Position numbers and translations under genes: made by a program
In this document: one piece after another, positions 15,216 to 25,119 of the stretch
Position numbering within the stretch: position 1 is the first letter of the stretch
Layout of the letters: each line of letters opens with the position of its first letter
NCBI RefSeq assembly: GCF_029761935.1
Contig: NZ_CP121699.1
Location: forward strand, 992,001-1,056,000
Reading direction: 5' to 3'
From: Microbacterium testaceum
GTDB taxonomy: Bacteria > Actinomycetota > Actinomycetes > Actinomycetales > Microbacteriaceae
Length of the DNA stretch: 64,000 nt
Notes under the pieces: generated by a model
What the model saw: only the letters and a program-made list of their open reading frames with translations
Database searches by the model: none
What the model was told of the DNA's origin: nothing

Positions 15216-16739
15216 TCAGCGCTGGCGCTTCTCGCGAATGCGCATGTTGAGCACGATCGGGGTGCCCTCGAAGCCGTAGATCTCGCGCAGGCGCCGCTGG
15301 ATGAACCGGCGGTAGCCCGGGTCGAGGAACCCGGTCGTGAACAGCACGAATGTCGGCGGACGCGTGGCCGCCTGCGTGCCGAACAGGATGCGCGGCTGCT
15401 TGCCGCCGCGCAGCGGGTGGGGGTGCTCGGCGACGAGCTCCGAGAGGAAGGCGTTGAACTTTCCGGTCGGAATGCGGGTGTCCCACGACTCGAGCGCCTG
15501 CTCGAGGGCGGGCACGAGCTTGTCGAGGTGTCGACCGGTGCGGGCCGAGATGTTCACGCGCGGGGCCCACGCGACGTGCGCGAGGTCCTGCTCGATCTCG
15601 CGCTCGAGGTAGCGGCGACGGTCCTGGTTCTCCATGTCGTCGTCGTTGAGGCGGTCCCACTTGTTGAACGCCAGCACGAGCGCGCGACCCGACTCGAGCA
15701 CGAGGTCGATGATGTTGAGGTCCTGCACGCTGATGGGCTGCGAGACGTCGATGACGACGACCGCGACCTCGGACTTCTCCAGAGCGGTCGAGGTGCGCAG
15801 CGACGCGTAGAAGTCGGCGCCCTGCGACAGGTGCACGCGGCGACGGATGCCGGCGGTGTCCACCAGCGTCCAGAGCTTGCCACCGAGCTCCACGACCTCG
15901 TCGACCGGGTCGCGGGTCGTGCCGGCGAGCTCGTTGACGACGACGCGCTCTTCGCCGGCCGCCTTGTTGAGGAGCGACGACTTGCCGACGTTCGGGCGAC
16001 CGAGGATCGCCACGCGGCGCGGTCCGCCGATCTCGTACTTGGCGACCGCCGACACGTCGGGCAGCACCTTCATGATCTCGTCGAGCAGGTCGGCCACGCC
16101 GCGGCCGTGGATCGCCGAGACGGGGTGCGGCTCGCCGAGTCCGAGGTTCCACAGGGCAGCGGCCTCGGGCTCGTGGCGGGCGTCGTCGACCTTGTTCGCG
16201 ATGAGGAAGACCGGCTTGCCGCTCTTGCGCAGCAGCTTCACGACGTGCTCGTCGGTCGAGGTCGCACCCACCGTGGCATCCACCACGAAGAGGACGATGT
16301 CGGCCAGGTCGATCGCGACCTCGGCTTGCGCGGCGACCGAGCGGTCGATGCCCTTCGCGTCGGGCTCCCAGCCACCGGTGTCGACCAGCGAGAAGCGCCG
16401 GTCGAGCCACTCGGCCTTGTAGGTCACGCGGTCGCGGGTGACACCCGGGGTGTCTTCGACCACGGCCTCGCGGCGACCGAGGATACGGTTCACCAGCGCC
16501 GACTTGCCGACGTTCGGGCGACCGACGATCGCGACCACCGGCAGCGCCGGCAGGAACTCGATCGCTCCCTCGCCCGAGGCGAGACCCGCGAGGAGGGCGG
16601 CGTCTTCCTCGTCGAGGTCGAAGTCCTCGAGGCCCGCGCGCAGCGCTTCGGCCCGCTGTTCGGCGAGCACCTCGTCGAGTTGCTCCATCTTCTCGGCGAG
16701 CTGGTCGGGCCCGCCTTCGTACTCGTCTTCAACGCCCAT
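15216..16739 (-). CDS. der: Ribosome-assembly GTPase Der (EngA)
   Basis: 507 residues, with a ~60-residue acidic N-terminal extension typical of actinobacterial forms. Two tandem GTPase domains: [20 protein letters not shown] (P-loop 1, about residue 70) with DTPGVTRDR and NKVD; and [20 protein letters not shown] (P-loop 2, about 242) with TTRDPVDE and NKWD. The C-terminal KH-like domain ends in basic residues. Der binds the 50S subunit during maturation. GGGAG lies six bases before ATG 16739; the start overlaps the cmk stop by 11 bases, so it is the last gene of the operon. Confidence 0.97.
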   Translation of the reverse strand: MGVEDEYEGGPDQLAEKMEQLDEVLAEQRAEALRAGLEDFDLDEEDAALLAGLASGEGAIEFLPALPVVAIVGRPNVGKSALVNRILGRREAVVEDTPGVTRDRVTYKAEWLDRRFSLVDTGGWEPDAKGIDRSVAAQAEVAIDLADIVLFVVDATVGATSTDEHVVKLLRKSGKPVFLIANKVDDARHEPEAAALWNLGLGEPHPVSAIHGRGVADLLDEIMKVLPDVSAVAKYEIGGPRRVAILGRPNVGKSSLLNKAAGEERVVVNELAGTTRDPVDEVVELGGKLWTLVDTAGIRRRVHLSQGADFYASLRTSTALEKSEVAVVVIDVSQPISVQDLNIIDLVLESGRALVLAFNKWDRLNDDDMENQDRRRYLEREIEQDLAHVAWAPRVNISARTGRHLDKLVPALEQALESWDTRIPTGKFNAFLSELVAEHPHPLRGGKQPRILFGTQAATRPPTFVLFTTGFLDPGYRRFIQRRLREIYGFEGTPIVLNMRIREKRQR

Positions 16740-17484
16740 CGCGGGCTCCCATCGTGGAGTCGACGACGCTCAGCACGGCGTCGACGGTCTGTTTGAAATC
16801 AAGGTGGGTCGAATCGACCACCTCGACGCCGGGGGCGGCGGTGAGGAAGTCGACGACCGTGGAATCAGCGGCGTCGCGCTGGTGGAGGGCTGCGGCGACC
16901 TTGGCGGCATCCTGATCCGTCATCTCCGCGCTGCGGCGCGCCGCACGCACCTCGGGAGCGGCGGTCAGCAGGATGCGCACGGGCGCGTCGGGGAACACGA
17001 CCGTGGTGATGTCCCGCCCCTCGACGACGACACCGGGAAGACCGGCGGATGCCACGAGCCGACGGAACAACTGGTTCACGGCCTGACGCACGGGGGCGAC
17101 GCGGGCGACGCCGCTCACGGCATCGGTCACGCGTGGTTCGCGGATCGCAGCGGTCACGTCGACGCCCCCGACACGCACCCAGCGGTCGGTCGTGTCGAGC
17201 GAGATCGCGTAGTCGAAGTCGCCGAACACCTCGAGCACCGCGGTGGCGTCGGAGGTGTCGGCACCGTGGGCGAGGGCGTGCCACGCGAGGGCGCGATAGG
17301 CGGCCCCCGTGTCGAGGAAGCCGTAGCCGAGACGGGCGGCGGAGGCCTTCGACACGCTCGACTTGCCGCTGCCGGCGGGGCCGTCGATCGCCACGATGAC
17401 GGGCGCGGACGACCCCTCGGCGGGGGCCGCGAAGCCGGGCGCGGCGAGGCCGGGCCGGAACAGGGCGGGGGTGGGATCAGTCAT
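16729..17484 (-). CDS. cmk: Cytidylate kinase
   Basis: 251 residues from ATG 17484, overlapping the tyrA stop by eight bases. The P-loop is [20 protein letters not shown], followed by [19 protein letters not shown], the CMP-binding signature. [20 protein letters not shown] and the Arg-rich RAARRSAEM lid motif complete the family. It phosphorylates CMP and dCMP. The N-terminal ~25 residues are an unusual Pro/Ala-rich extension. Pairing with der is conserved in actinobacteria. Confidence 0.95.
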   Translation of the reverse strand: MTDPTPALFRPGLAAPGFAAPAEGSSAPVIVAIDGPAGSGKSSVSKASAARLGYGFLDTGAAYRALAWHALAHGADTSDATAVLEVFGDFDYAISLDTTDRWVRVGGVDVTAAIREPRVTDAVSGVARVAPVRQAVNQLFRRLVASAGLPGVVVEGRDITTVVFPDAPVRILLTAAPEVRAARRSAEMTDQDAAKVAAALHQRDAADSTVVDFLTAAPGVEVVDSTHLDFKQTVDAVLSVVDSTMGARDGR

Positions 17485-18610
17485 GGGTAGTGCTCGCAAT
17501 CCGCCAACCGCGCTGCTGGAGGCCGTCGACGGCGCGGCGGACCGCGTCGGGGACGACGCTGATCTCGGCCAGGCCGAACGGGGCACCGGGCGAGTGCTCG
17601 AGGCGTAGGTCTTCGACGTTGACGTCGAGGTCGCCGAGCTCGCCGAACAGGCGCCCCAGCTGGCCGGAGGTGTCGTCGACCATGACGACGAAGGTATCGA
17701 AGCGGCGGTTCTGGCCGTGCTTGCCGGGCAGGCGTTCCACGCCCTCGTTGCCGCGGCGGATGGTGTCGGCCACCGCGCGGCGGGCACCGGGCACCTCGGG
17801 ATCGCGCAGGGCTTCGGAGACATCCGTGAGGTCGGCCGCGAGCTGATCGAGGACCGCGACGACGGGCGCCGCATTCGCGCCCAGGATCTGCACCCAGAGT
17901 TCGGGAGCGGATGCTGCGATGCGGGTCGTGTCGCGCACGCCCTGGCCCGCGAGACGCAGGGACCCGTCCGGCGCCTCGACGAAGCGGCCGGCGAGGAGGC
18001 TCGCCACCAGCTGCGGCACGTGCGACATGAGCGCGACGGACTCGTCGTGCTCTTCGGGTGTCATCTCGATGAGCGTGGCGCCGAGGTCGAGGGCGAGGCC
18101 CTCGACGAGGGACAGGTCGTAGGCCGAGGTCTCGCCGTCACGGCACACGACCCAGGGGCGGCCGACGAAGATGTCGGCGCGGGCCGAGATCGCTCCCCCG
18201 CGCTCGCGCCCGGCCATGGGGTGCGAGCCGATGTAGTGCGTGAGATCGACCCCTCGTTCGCGAAGGGTGCGCAGCGGTTCGAGCTTGACGCTCGCGACGT
18301 CGGTGACGACGGCATCCGGGAACGTCTCGAGCTCGCGCTGCACGACGTCGGCCGTCACGTCGGGCGGCACGGCCACCACGATCAATGAGGGACGGTCATC
18401 CGGGCGCTCGGCGCGACCGGCGCCGTAGTCGATGGCCAGGCGCAGCTGCGAGGGAGACGCGTCGACGAGTACGACGTCGACGCCGCGGGCGGTCAGCGCG
18501 TGACCGATACTGGCGCCGAGCAGGCCCGAGCCGACGACGCGGACGGTGCCGCTCGTGCGGGTCGCCAAAGGCCCGGCCGCGCGCGCGGACGTTCCGTTCG
18601 GTTCGCTCAT
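17477..18610 (-). CDS. tyrA: Prephenate dehydrogenase with C-terminal ACT domain
   Basis: 377 residues; AGGAGACCCG precedes ATG 18610. The NAD-binding fold begins [19 protein letters not shown] (about residue 21), followed by [14 protein letters not shown] and the family motif [19 protein letters not shown] that binds prephenate. A final ~75-residue ACT domain ([20 protein letters not shown]) suggests feedback control by an amino acid. It makes 4-hydroxyphenylpyruvate for tyrosine. It sits 52 bases after rluB and overlaps cmk. Confidence 0.93.
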   Translation of the reverse strand: MSEPNGTSARAAGPLATRTSGTVRVVGSGLLGASIGHALTARGVDVVLVDASPSQLRLAIDYGAGRAERPDDRPSLIVVAVPPDVTADVVQRELETFPDAVVTDVASVKLEPLRTLRERGVDLTHYIGSHPMAGRERGGAISARADIFVGRPWVVCRDGETSAYDLSLVEGLALDLGATLIEMTPEEHDESVALMSHVPQLVASLLAGRFVEAPDGSLRLAGQGVRDTTRIAASAPELWVQILGANAAPVVAVLDQLAADLTDVSEALRDPEVPGARRAVADTIRRGNEGVERLPGKHGQNRRFDTFVVMVDDTSGQLGRLFGELGDLDVNVEDLRLEHSPGAPFGLAEISVVPDAVRRAVDGLQQRGWRIASTTHD

Positions 18611-18662
18611 CGGGTCTCCTGCCCTGGGCGGCGCCGCTCGCACCGCGAAGCGCCCGAGAGGC

Positions 18663-19466
18663 TCACTCCGCCGGATCGGCCGGAGCGCTGTCGTCCTGAC
18701 GGGACAGCGTGAGCAAGGCACCGCGTTCTACTGTAGTCAACTCGCGGGCCTTCCCCACCGGGAGAGTTCCCAGGTGGAGCGGCCCGAACTGCCGACGGAC
18801 CAGCTCGACGACCGGATGACCGACCTCGGCCATCATCCGTCGGACGATCCGGTTCTTGCCCGAGTGCAGGGTCAGCTCGACCAGGCTCTCGCCCCGCGAG
18901 GAGTCGAGCAGCCGCGCCTTGTCGGCGACGATGCGCCCGTCCTCGAGGTCGACGCCCTTGATGAGGCGCTGGATCGTCTGCGGCAGCACCTGCCCCTCGA
19001 CCTTGGCGATGTACACCTTCGTCACCCCGAACGAGGGGTGCGCGAGCACGTGGGCCAGGTCGCCGTCGTTGGTCAGCACGAGCAGGCCGCTCGTGTCGGC
19101 ATCCAGTCGTCCGACGTTGTAGAGCCGCTCGTCCCAGTCCTTCGTGTACTGACGGAGGTCGGGGCGACCGCGGTCGTCGCTCATCGAGCTCACGACCCCG
19201 GTGGGCTTGTTGAGGATGACGTAGCGCTTGGACTCGTCGAGCTGGATGGCCGTGCCGTCGACGTCGACCAGGTCGGTCTCGGGGTGGATGCGGCGACCGA
19301 GCTCGGTGACGACGAGACCGTTCACGCGCACGCGTCCTTCGACGATCATCTGCTCGGCGACGCGGCGCGAGGCCACTCCCCTGTTCGCCAGCACCTTCTG
19401 CAGGCGGATGCCGTCCTCGCTCGCCGAGCCCGCGCCCTCTGTCGCTGCGTCTGAAGCGTCGCTCAT
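18663..19466 (-). CDS. RluB/RsuA-type pseudouridine synthase
   Basis: 267 residues. An N-terminal S4 domain (IRLQKVLANRGVASRRVAEQ) leads into the synthase domain; the catalytic Asp is in LYNVGRLDADTSGLLVLTND, and GKNRIVRRMMAEVGHPV is the second conserved motif. The family isomerises a uridine in rRNA, for RluB in 23S rRNA. ATG 19466 overlaps the scpB stop by four bases, the conserved actinobacterial arrangement. Confidence 0.93.
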   Translation of the reverse strand: MSDASDAATEGAGSASEDGIRLQKVLANRGVASRRVAEQMIVEGRVRVNGLVVTELGRRIHPETDLVDVDGTAIQLDESKRYVILNKPTGVVSSMSDDRGRPDLRQYTKDWDERLYNVGRLDADTSGLLVLTNDGDLAHVLAHPSFGVTKVYIAKVEGQVLPQTIQRLIKGVDLEDGRIVADKARLLDSSRGESLVELTLHSGKNRIVRRMMAEVGHPVVELVRRQFGPLHLGTLPVGKARELTTVERGALLTLSRQDDSAPADPAE

Positions 19467-20089
19467 TTCAGTACCTCTCCGTCGAATCCGTCCGAGCCGT
19501 CGTCGAGCAACGGCGAGATGTGCGGCAGCTCGTCGAGCGAGTTGATGCCGAGGTTGACCAGGAGCTGGTCGGTCGTTCCGTAGTGGATCGCGCCCGTGTC
19601 GGAGTCGGTGAAGACCTCCGTGATGAGACCGCGCGACAGCAGCGTGCGCACCACCGAGTCGACGTTCACCGCGCGGATGGATGCCACCTGCCCCCGCGTG
19701 ACGGGTTGCTTGTAGGCGATGACGGCCAGGGTCTCGAGCGCCGCCTGCGACAGGCGCGAGGGCGCCTGCGTGTTGACGAACTCACCGACGACGTCGTCGT
19801 GCTCCTCGCGCACGTACAGGCGCCAGCCGCCGCCGACCTCGCGCAGTTCGAAGCCGCGAACCGGTCCCCCGGTCCGACCGTCGTAGTCGGCCACGAGCGC
19901 CTCGACGGCCTGTCGGACGGCCGGCACGGGCGCGCCGACGGCGGCGGCGAGGCTCACGAGGCTCTGCGGCTCGTCGAGGACCAGCAGGATCGCCTCGAGG
20001 CGACGGGCAACGGATGCCGCATCACTCGGGCGCTGCGCGGGGATCGGGGCCTGCGCGGACGCGGTGTCGATCACGGAGTCATCGGTCAT
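19463..20089 (-). CDS. scpB: Segregation and condensation protein ScpB
   Basis: 208 residues. Two winged-helix domains: ARRLEAILLVLDEPQSLVSL, then LRLVG-like strands, and the signature SRLSQAALETLAVIAYKQPV followed by TRGQVASIRAVNVDSVVRTL. ScpB dimerises and binds ScpA to form the kleisin complex with SMC. The N-terminal ~25 residues are low complexity. It overlaps scpA by 11 bases and rluB by four. Confidence 0.95.
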   Translation of the reverse strand: MTDDSVIDTASAQAPIPAQRPSDAASVARRLEAILLVLDEPQSLVSLAAAVGAPVPAVRQAVEALVADYDGRTGGPVRGFELREVGGGWRLYVREEHDDVVGEFVNTQAPSRLSQAALETLAVIAYKQPVTRGQVASIRAVNVDSVVRTLLSRGLITEVFTDSDTGAIHYGTTDQLLVNLGINSLDELPHISPLLDDGSDGFDGEVLK

Positions 20090-21017
20090 AGTCGGCTCCC
20101 AGGGCGGCGAGATTCTCTTCCGACCAGCGCTCGGCGGTCCAGCGCAGGGTGAGTTCGCCGAGCGGCTCGAGCTGCTCGAACGACAGCGCGGCGTGGCGGT
20201 AGAGCTCGAGGATTGACAGGAATCGCGCGACGACGACCCCCGTCTCGGCGACCCCGGCGACGAGGTCGCGGAAGTTCAGGGTCCCCGCGGAACGCAGCAG
20301 GGTCACCACGATCGCGGCCTGCTCGCGGATGCTGACCAGGGGCGCGTGCAGGTGGTCGAGTCCCACCGTGGGGATCTGCTTCGGCGCGAAGGCCACCACC
20401 GCGAGCGCGGCGAAATCGTCGGCGCTGAGCGTCCACTTCAGCTCCGGCACGGCGCTGCGGTACTTCTCGTCGAGCCGCACGTTGCGCGTGTGCCGCTTGT
20501 CCTCGCGCTGCAGGCAGCGGGCGAACCACGCCGAGACCTCCTTGAACGCGCGGTATTGCAGCAGACGGGCGAACAGCAGGTCGCGGGCCTCGAGGAGGGC
20601 CACCGATTCGGCATCCACCAGCTCACCCTGCGGGAGGAGCCCGGCGATCTTCATATCGAGCAGGGTCGCGGCCACCACGAGGAACTCCGACGCCTCGTCC
20701 AGATCACTCTCGGGCCCCATCTCCCGGAGATAGGCGATGAACTCATCGGTGACCCGGCTGAGCGCGACCTCGGTGATGTCGAGCTCGGCGCGCGAGATCA
20801 GGGTCAGCAGCAGGTCGAACGGCCCGTCGAAGACGGGGAGGGTGACGCGAAAGCCGGGTGCGTCGGATCCGGCCGTCTCGGCAGGCTCGGGGATCGACGT
20901 CGACTCGGGGACCGACGCGGGCTCAGCGTCCGGCGTCGCGATCTCGGCGTCCGACGCGGGCTCGGGGGCCGTCGCGAGGGCGACGGCGTCGGGGGTGTCG
21001 TCAGGCGACGGCGCCAC
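20079..21017 (-). CDS. scpA: Segregation and condensation protein ScpA (kleisin)
   Basis: 312 residues if started at GTG 21017, which overlaps the parA stop by 17 bases; an upstream extension would run into parA. An acidic, repetitive ~65-residue tail precedes the conserved FRVTLPVFDGPFDLLLTLIS and RAELDITEVALSRVTDEFIA, the SMC-neck-binding part. EFLVVAATLLDMKIAGLLPQ follows, and a C-terminal winged helix ends the protein. Forms the SMC-ScpAB condensin that compacts and segregates chromosomes. Confidence 0.93.
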   Translation of the reverse strand: MAPSPDDTPDAVALATAPEPASDAEIATPDAEPASVPESTSIPEPAETAGSDAPGFRVTLPVFDGPFDLLLTLISRAELDITEVALSRVTDEFIAYLREMGPESDLDEASEFLVVAATLLDMKIAGLLPQGELVDAESVALLEARDLLFARLLQYRAFKEVSAWFARCLQREDKRHTRNVRLDEKYRSAVPELKWTLSADDFAALAVVAFAPKQIPTVGLDHLHAPLVSIREQAAIVVTLLRSAGTLNFRDLVAGVAETGVVVARFLSILELYRHAALSFEQLEPLGELTLRWTAERWSEENLAALGADYDR

Positions 21018-21903
21018 GGGCGACCAGCTCCCGCGCCAACCGCAGGTAGGCCTGGGCGGCGGCGTGCTCGGGCGCGAACTCCGTGATCGGCATGCCCGAG
21101 ACCGAGGCATCCGGGAACTTCACCGTGCGACCGATGACCGTCTCGAGCACGTCGTCGCCGAACGCCTCGACCACCCGCTCGAGCACCTCGCGCGAGTGCA
21201 GGGTGCGGGGGTCGTACATCGTGGCGAGCACGCCGTCGAGCTCGATCGCCGGGTTGAGGCGGTCGCGCACCTTGTCGATCGTTTCGACGAGCAACGCGAC
21301 ACCGCGGAGGGCGAAGAATTCGCACTCGAGCGGGATCAGCACGCCGTGGGCCGCCGTCAGGGCGTTGACGGTCAGCAGACCCAGCGAGGGCTGGCAGTCG
21401 ATGAGGATCACGTCGTAGTCCGCCGCGACCTTGCGCAGGACCCGGGCGAGGATCGTCTCGCGGGCGACCTCGTTGACGAGGTGCACCTCGGCCGCCGACA
21501 GATCGATGTTCGCGGGCAGGATGTCGAGACCCTCGACCCGCGTCGACGCGATGACCTCGCGCGGGTCGCGCTTGGTGTCGAGCAGCAGGTCGTAGATGGT
21601 AGGCACGTCATGCGTCTGGATGCCGAGACCCGCCGACAGCGCACCCTGCGGGTCGAAGTCGATCGCGAGCACGCGTCGCCCGTACCCGGCGAGAGAGGCC
21701 GCCAGGTTGATGGTGGTCGTCGTCTTTCCGACGCCGCCCTTCTGGTTGCAGAGCGCGATGATGCGGGCGGGACCGTGGCTGTCGAGCGGCTTCGGGGTGG
21801 GGAACCCCTGATAGGGGCGACCGGTGGGTCCGAGGATGACCTCGTCTGCGCCCGTCTTCTGGCCCTTTGTGCTCGCCGACACCGAGTCTCCTGCCTTCGT
21901 CAT
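21001..21903 (-). CDS. parA: ParA/Soj-family ATPase linked to scpAB
   Basis: 300 residues from ATG 21903. After a ~45-residue tail comes the deviant Walker A motif ALCNQKGGVGKTTTTINLAA, then AIDFDPQGALSAGLG, and ILIDCQPSLGLLTVNAL as Walker B. No parB is nearby; this ParA-like protein heading the scpA-scpB-rluB-cmk-der operon is distinct from the origin-linked parAB pair. It probably positions chromosomal or cell-pole cargo. TAGACT (21919-21914) is the likely -10, giving a very short leader. Confidence 0.9.
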   Translation of the reverse strand: MTKAGDSVSASTKGQKTGADEVILGPTGRPYQGFPTPKPLDSHGPARIIALCNQKGGVGKTTTTINLAASLAGYGRRVLAIDFDPQGALSAGLGIQTHDVPTIYDLLLDTKRDPREVIASTRVEGLDILPANIDLSAAEVHLVNEVARETILARVLRKVAADYDVILIDCQPSLGLLTVNALTAAHGVLIPLECEFFALRGVALLVETIDKVRDRLNPAIELDGVLATMYDPRTLHSREVLERVVEAFGDDVLETVIGRTVKFPDASVSGMPITEFAPEHAAAQAYLRLARELVARGAVA

Positions 21904-22018
21904 AACGTCCCCGAGTCTAGCCGCCGCCCGTCCCCGCGCCCGTGTGACCCGCGGGCCGGGCCGAGGTCGCACCGTGCGACAACCGAGGTCTCCGAGCCTG
22001 TCGCGGGACCGAACGCCG

Positions 22019-22810
22019 CTAGCCCGCGCGCACCGCGACCCGCGCGCGCCGCACCTGCAGGAAGAGCGCCAGAGCCAACGTCAGCCCCGCCCACGCCGCG
22101 GCGACCTTCGTCAGCACGCCGTAGATGAGGTGCGTGGTCGTGTACTCCACGTCGAACCCGCCGTTCACCGCGAGCGCGATGACGGATGCCACGATCAACG
22201 CGACCGGGAGCGAGAGCCACCACGCCCAGCGGGCGGCATCCGGAATCTGCCTCCGCACGGGCGCGGGCGCGTGCCGCGACAGCCACACCAGCGCGAAGAC
22301 GCCCAGCGCGGCCAGCCCGAAAGCGCTCGAGGCGTGCTGCAACCACTTGGCCCCCGTGAACGGCCCCCACTGACCCGCGAGAGCGGGCAGCAGTTGCTCG
22401 CCCACCCGACCCTCGTGCGTGAACAGGTCCCAGGCGATGTGCGAGGCGACGCCGAGCGCGAGCGAGAGGACGAGCCACAGGATGCCGATGGCTCCCCCGC
22501 CGACGCTCTCGCGCAGCGCCGTGCGGGCGCCGGCATCCCACTGCGCCGGCAACCGCTCCGCCACCGGTCGCGGCAGCAGCTCTCGGGTGGCCGGACGCAG
22601 CACGCACCGCCAGACCAGCAGCAGCACGAAGGCGACGACGACGGTGACCGGCAGCCACGCGGCATCGTGCGTCAGGCCGTAGCCGGGCCACATCCCGCGC
22701 ACGAACAGCGGCAGGTCGGGAGTCATCGCCCCGATCGCGATCGCCGCCGGAACCAGCCGCGTGCGCAGGAAGGGCAGCGCGACGACGGCGTGGCTCGGCG
22801 TGAACGGCAT
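22019..22810 (-). CDS. DUF4184 integral membrane protein
   Basis: 263 residues. The N-terminus MPFTPSHAVVALPFLRTRLV and AIGAMTPDLPLFVRGM match the DUF4184 pattern, including conserved His and Asp in the membrane. About seven hydrophobic helices follow; LALGVASHIAWDLFTHEGRV holds further conserved polar residues (H, D, H). Activity is unknown; the buried His/Asp set resembles membrane hydrolases. Its ATG lies one base after the tyrS stop, so both share a transcript. Confidence 0.88.
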   Translation of the reverse strand: MPFTPSHAVVALPFLRTRLVPAAIAIGAMTPDLPLFVRGMWPGYGLTHDAAWLPVTVVVAFVLLLVWRCVLRPATRELLPRPVAERLPAQWDAGARTALRESVGGGAIGILWLVLSLALGVASHIAWDLFTHEGRVGEQLLPALAGQWGPFTGAKWLQHASSAFGLAALGVFALVWLSRHAPAPVRRQIPDAARWAWWLSLPVALIVASVIALAVNGGFDVEYTTTHLIYGVLTKVAAAWAGLTLALALFLQVRRARVAVRAG

Positions 22811-22811
22811 G

Positions 22812-24125
22812 TCAGCTCAGGAAGAGCCCCGCGAGGGTCTTCTTTCCGCGGCGCAGCACCGAGACGCCGCCGGGGAGCGTCCCCTCGACGACCGCTTCGT
22901 CGCTGGTGACCTTCTCGCCGTCGAGCGAGACACCGCCCTGCGAGATCGCGCGACGGGCCTCACTCAGGCTCGCGCACAGGCCTGTGGCCGTGAGCGCCTC
23001 GACCACGGTGGAGCCGGCGGCGACGGTCGCGTGCGGCAGCTCTTCGAGCGCGCTGCGGAGCACCGCGGCGTCGAGGACCGTCGCATCGCCCTGCCCGAAC
23101 AATGCCTCGGTGGCCGCGATGACGGCCTCGGTGGCCTCCACCCCGTGCACGGTCGTGAGCACCTCGCGGGCGAGACGCTTCTGCGCGGCGCGACGGAAGG
23201 GCTCCGCCTCGACCAGGGCCTCGTACTCGGCGATCTCGGCGCGCGTGAGGAAGGTGAACACCTTCAGGCGCTCGACCACGTCGCGGTCGTCGGTGTTCAA
23301 CCAGAACTGGTACATGACCCAGGGGCTGCACATCTCGGCATCCAGCCAGATCGCGTTGCCCTCGCTCTTGCCGAACTTCGTGCCGTCGCTGTTCGTGATC
23401 AGCGGGGTGCCGATCGCGTGCACCGAGACGCCCTCGGCGCGGCGCACCAGGTCGGTGCCGCTGGTGAGGTTGCCCCACTGGTCGCTACCGCCGGTCTGCA
23501 GCACGCAGCCGTACTGGCGGTACAGCTCGAGGTAGTCGAGGCCCTGCAGGATCTGGTAGCTGAACTCGGTGTAGCTGATGCCCGCTTCGGAGTTGAGGCG
23601 CGCGCTGACCGCGTCCTTCTTCAGCATCGTGCCGACGCGGAAGTACTTGCCGATGTCGCGGAGGAAGTCGATCGCGCTGAGAGGTGCGGTCCAGTCGAGG
23701 TTGTTGACGATCCGCGCGGCGTTGTCGCCCTCGAAGCTCAGGAAACGCTCGACCTGACCGCGCAGCAGACCCACCCACTCCTCGACGGTCTCGCGCGCGT
23801 TGAGTGTGCGCTCGGCCGTGGGGCGCGGGTCGCCGACGAGACCGGTCGACCCGCCGACCAGTCCGAGCGGGTGGTGACCGGCCAGCTGTAAGCGACGCAT
23901 CGTGAGCAGCTGCACGAGGTTGCCGAGGTGCAGGCTCGGCGCGGTCGGGTCGAAGCCGCAGTAGAACGTGATGGGGTCTCCGCCGAGCAGTTCGCGCAGC
24001 TCGCCCTCGTCGGTCGAGACGTGCACCAGACCGCGCCAGACGAGCTCGTCCCAGACGTTGTCGAAGGTCGGATCGATGGCGGGGGCGAGGGCGCTCACGG
24101 GCGCCGCGTCGGTGGAGGCAGACAC
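22812..24125 (-). CDS. tyrS: Tyrosyl-tRNA synthetase
   Basis: 437 residues. Class I signatures: FDPTAPSLHLGNLVQLLTM holds the HIGH-equivalent HLGN, and TKFGKSEGNAIWLDAEMCSP holds the KMSKS-equivalent KFGKS. GGSDQWGNLTSGTDLVRR is the Tyr-AMP-binding motif. A C-terminal S4 domain (SEARRAISQGGVSLDGEKVT) anchors the tRNA. The start is GTG 24125: on the minus strand TACCCT (24137-24132) stands exactly six bases upstream, so the mRNA is probably leaderless. Followed at once by DUF4184. Confidence 0.97.
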   Translation of the reverse strand: MSASTDAAPVSALAPAIDPTFDNVWDELVWRGLVHVSTDEGELRELLGGDPITFYCGFDPTAPSLHLGNLVQLLTMRRLQLAGHHPLGLVGGSTGLVGDPRPTAERTLNARETVEEWVGLLRGQVERFLSFEGDNAARIVNNLDWTAPLSAIDFLRDIGKYFRVGTMLKKDAVSARLNSEAGISYTEFSYQILQGLDYLELYRQYGCVLQTGGSDQWGNLTSGTDLVRRAEGVSVHAIGTPLITNSDGTKFGKSEGNAIWLDAEMCSPWVMYQFWLNTDDRDVVERLKVFTFLTRAEIAEYEALVEAEPFRRAAQKRLAREVLTTVHGVEATEAVIAATEALFGQGDATVLDAAVLRSALEELPHATVAAGSTVVEALTATGLCASLSEARRAISQGGVSLDGEKVTSDEAVVEGTLPGGVSVLRRGKKTLAGLFLS

Positions 24126-24178
24126 CGGTTCAGGGTATCAGCGGGGGTGTCCGACTCCGGATGCCACGACCCGGGCGC

Positions 24179-25060
24179 TCACCAGGGTCGCTGGGGCGGG
24201 TGACCGGCGGCGGTCGCGGGCGGATCGGTCGGGAGGAGCAGAACGCGGGTCTGCGAGCGCGCGACCACCCAGATGACCGCGATGGCGACCCCGAACAGGA
24301 CCGCGCACACCGTCACGAGCACGCCGATGGCCAGCTGCACGGGCCCGGCCGCGATCGAGATGAGGACGATGCCGACGACGATCGCGATCCCCGTCAACGC
24401 CGCGATCACCGTCATCGCGATGCGGAGCGTCCGCATCGACTGCTCGGCGTGCAAGGTGGGACGCACCCCGAAGGTCGACGAGAGGTAGGCCCCCCACCGC
24501 TGACCCGTCCACCACCGATGGGCGACGCGGCTGATCGGGTACCACCCCGCGCCGGGTCCGTCGACCTCTCCGGGCAGCGGACGCACCTGCTCAGGAGCGA
24601 CGGGGTCTCCGACCGGGGTCGGGATCCGTCGTACACGCGTGCTCTGCGCGGCCATCGCCAACCACAACGCCGACAACGCGACGAAGAACAAGGGCAGGAT
24701 CGTGAGGTTCCGCGTGAGGACGCCGGACAGCACGAAGCACAGACCCGCGAACAGGAACATCCCTCCCGCGACCCATCCGAAGACCGGCCGCTCCAGCGTC
24801 GCCCAGTCGATCCCCGCTCTGCCGCCGCGCACGCGGGAGCCCGTCCAGATGGTGCCGTCCCACCAGCGCAGCTCGACCGCTGTCGTGGGGTACCAGCCCG
24901 GCTGCGGCCCGGACTGCGCGGGCACCGCGACCGGCTGCGGCGGCGCAGCGACCGGGGCCGCGGCGGCGACCGGTGCCTCGTGCACCGTCCACTGCGTTCC
25001 GTCCCACCAGCGGACGCGCCCCGGCGTCCCCGCGTCGTACCAGCCCGGCGCAACGTTCAT
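24179..25060 (-). CDS. DUF2510 membrane protein with three WW-like repeats
   Basis: 293 residues from ATG 25060, with GGGGGAG nine bases before and TACGGT (25095-25090) as -10. Two canonical DUF2510 modules are PGWYDAGTPGRVRWWDGTQW (residue 5) and PGWYPTTAVELRWWDGTIW (about 54); a third, diverged copy AGWYPISRVAHRWWTGQRW lies near 180. Between and after them are four hydrophobic helices. DUF2510 is common in actinobacterial envelope proteins and its ligand is unknown. Stands alone between the satD pair and tyrS. Confidence 0.8.
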   Translation of the reverse strand: MNVAPGWYDAGTPGRVRWWDGTQWTVHEAPVAAAAPVAAPPQPVAVPAQSGPQPGWYPTTAVELRWWDGTIWTGSRVRGGRAGIDWATLERPVFGWVAGGMFLFAGLCFVLSGVLTRNLTILPLFFVALSALWLAMAAQSTRVRRIPTPVGDPVAPEQVRPLPGEVDGPGAGWYPISRVAHRWWTGQRWGAYLSSTFGVRPTLHAEQSMRTLRIAMTVIAALTGIAIVVGIVLISIAAGPVQLAIGVLVTVCAVLFGVAIAVIWVVARSQTRVLLLPTDPPATAAGHPPQRPW

Positions 25061-25119
25061 GCGTCCATCTCCCCCTGTGATGTGCTTCGACCGTAGCCGC
25101 TCCGCGCGGGCGTGAGGCG

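Noticed and set aside
14512..16410. 632-codon minus-strand frame running through der into DUF805
   Set aside because: Only the last 145 codons (DUF805 from ATG 14949) are meaningful; the rest is a shifted frame of der.
15087..16796. 569-codon plus-strand frame opposite der
   Set aside because: Antisense of a gene with two clear GTPase domains; the translation has no recognisable feature.
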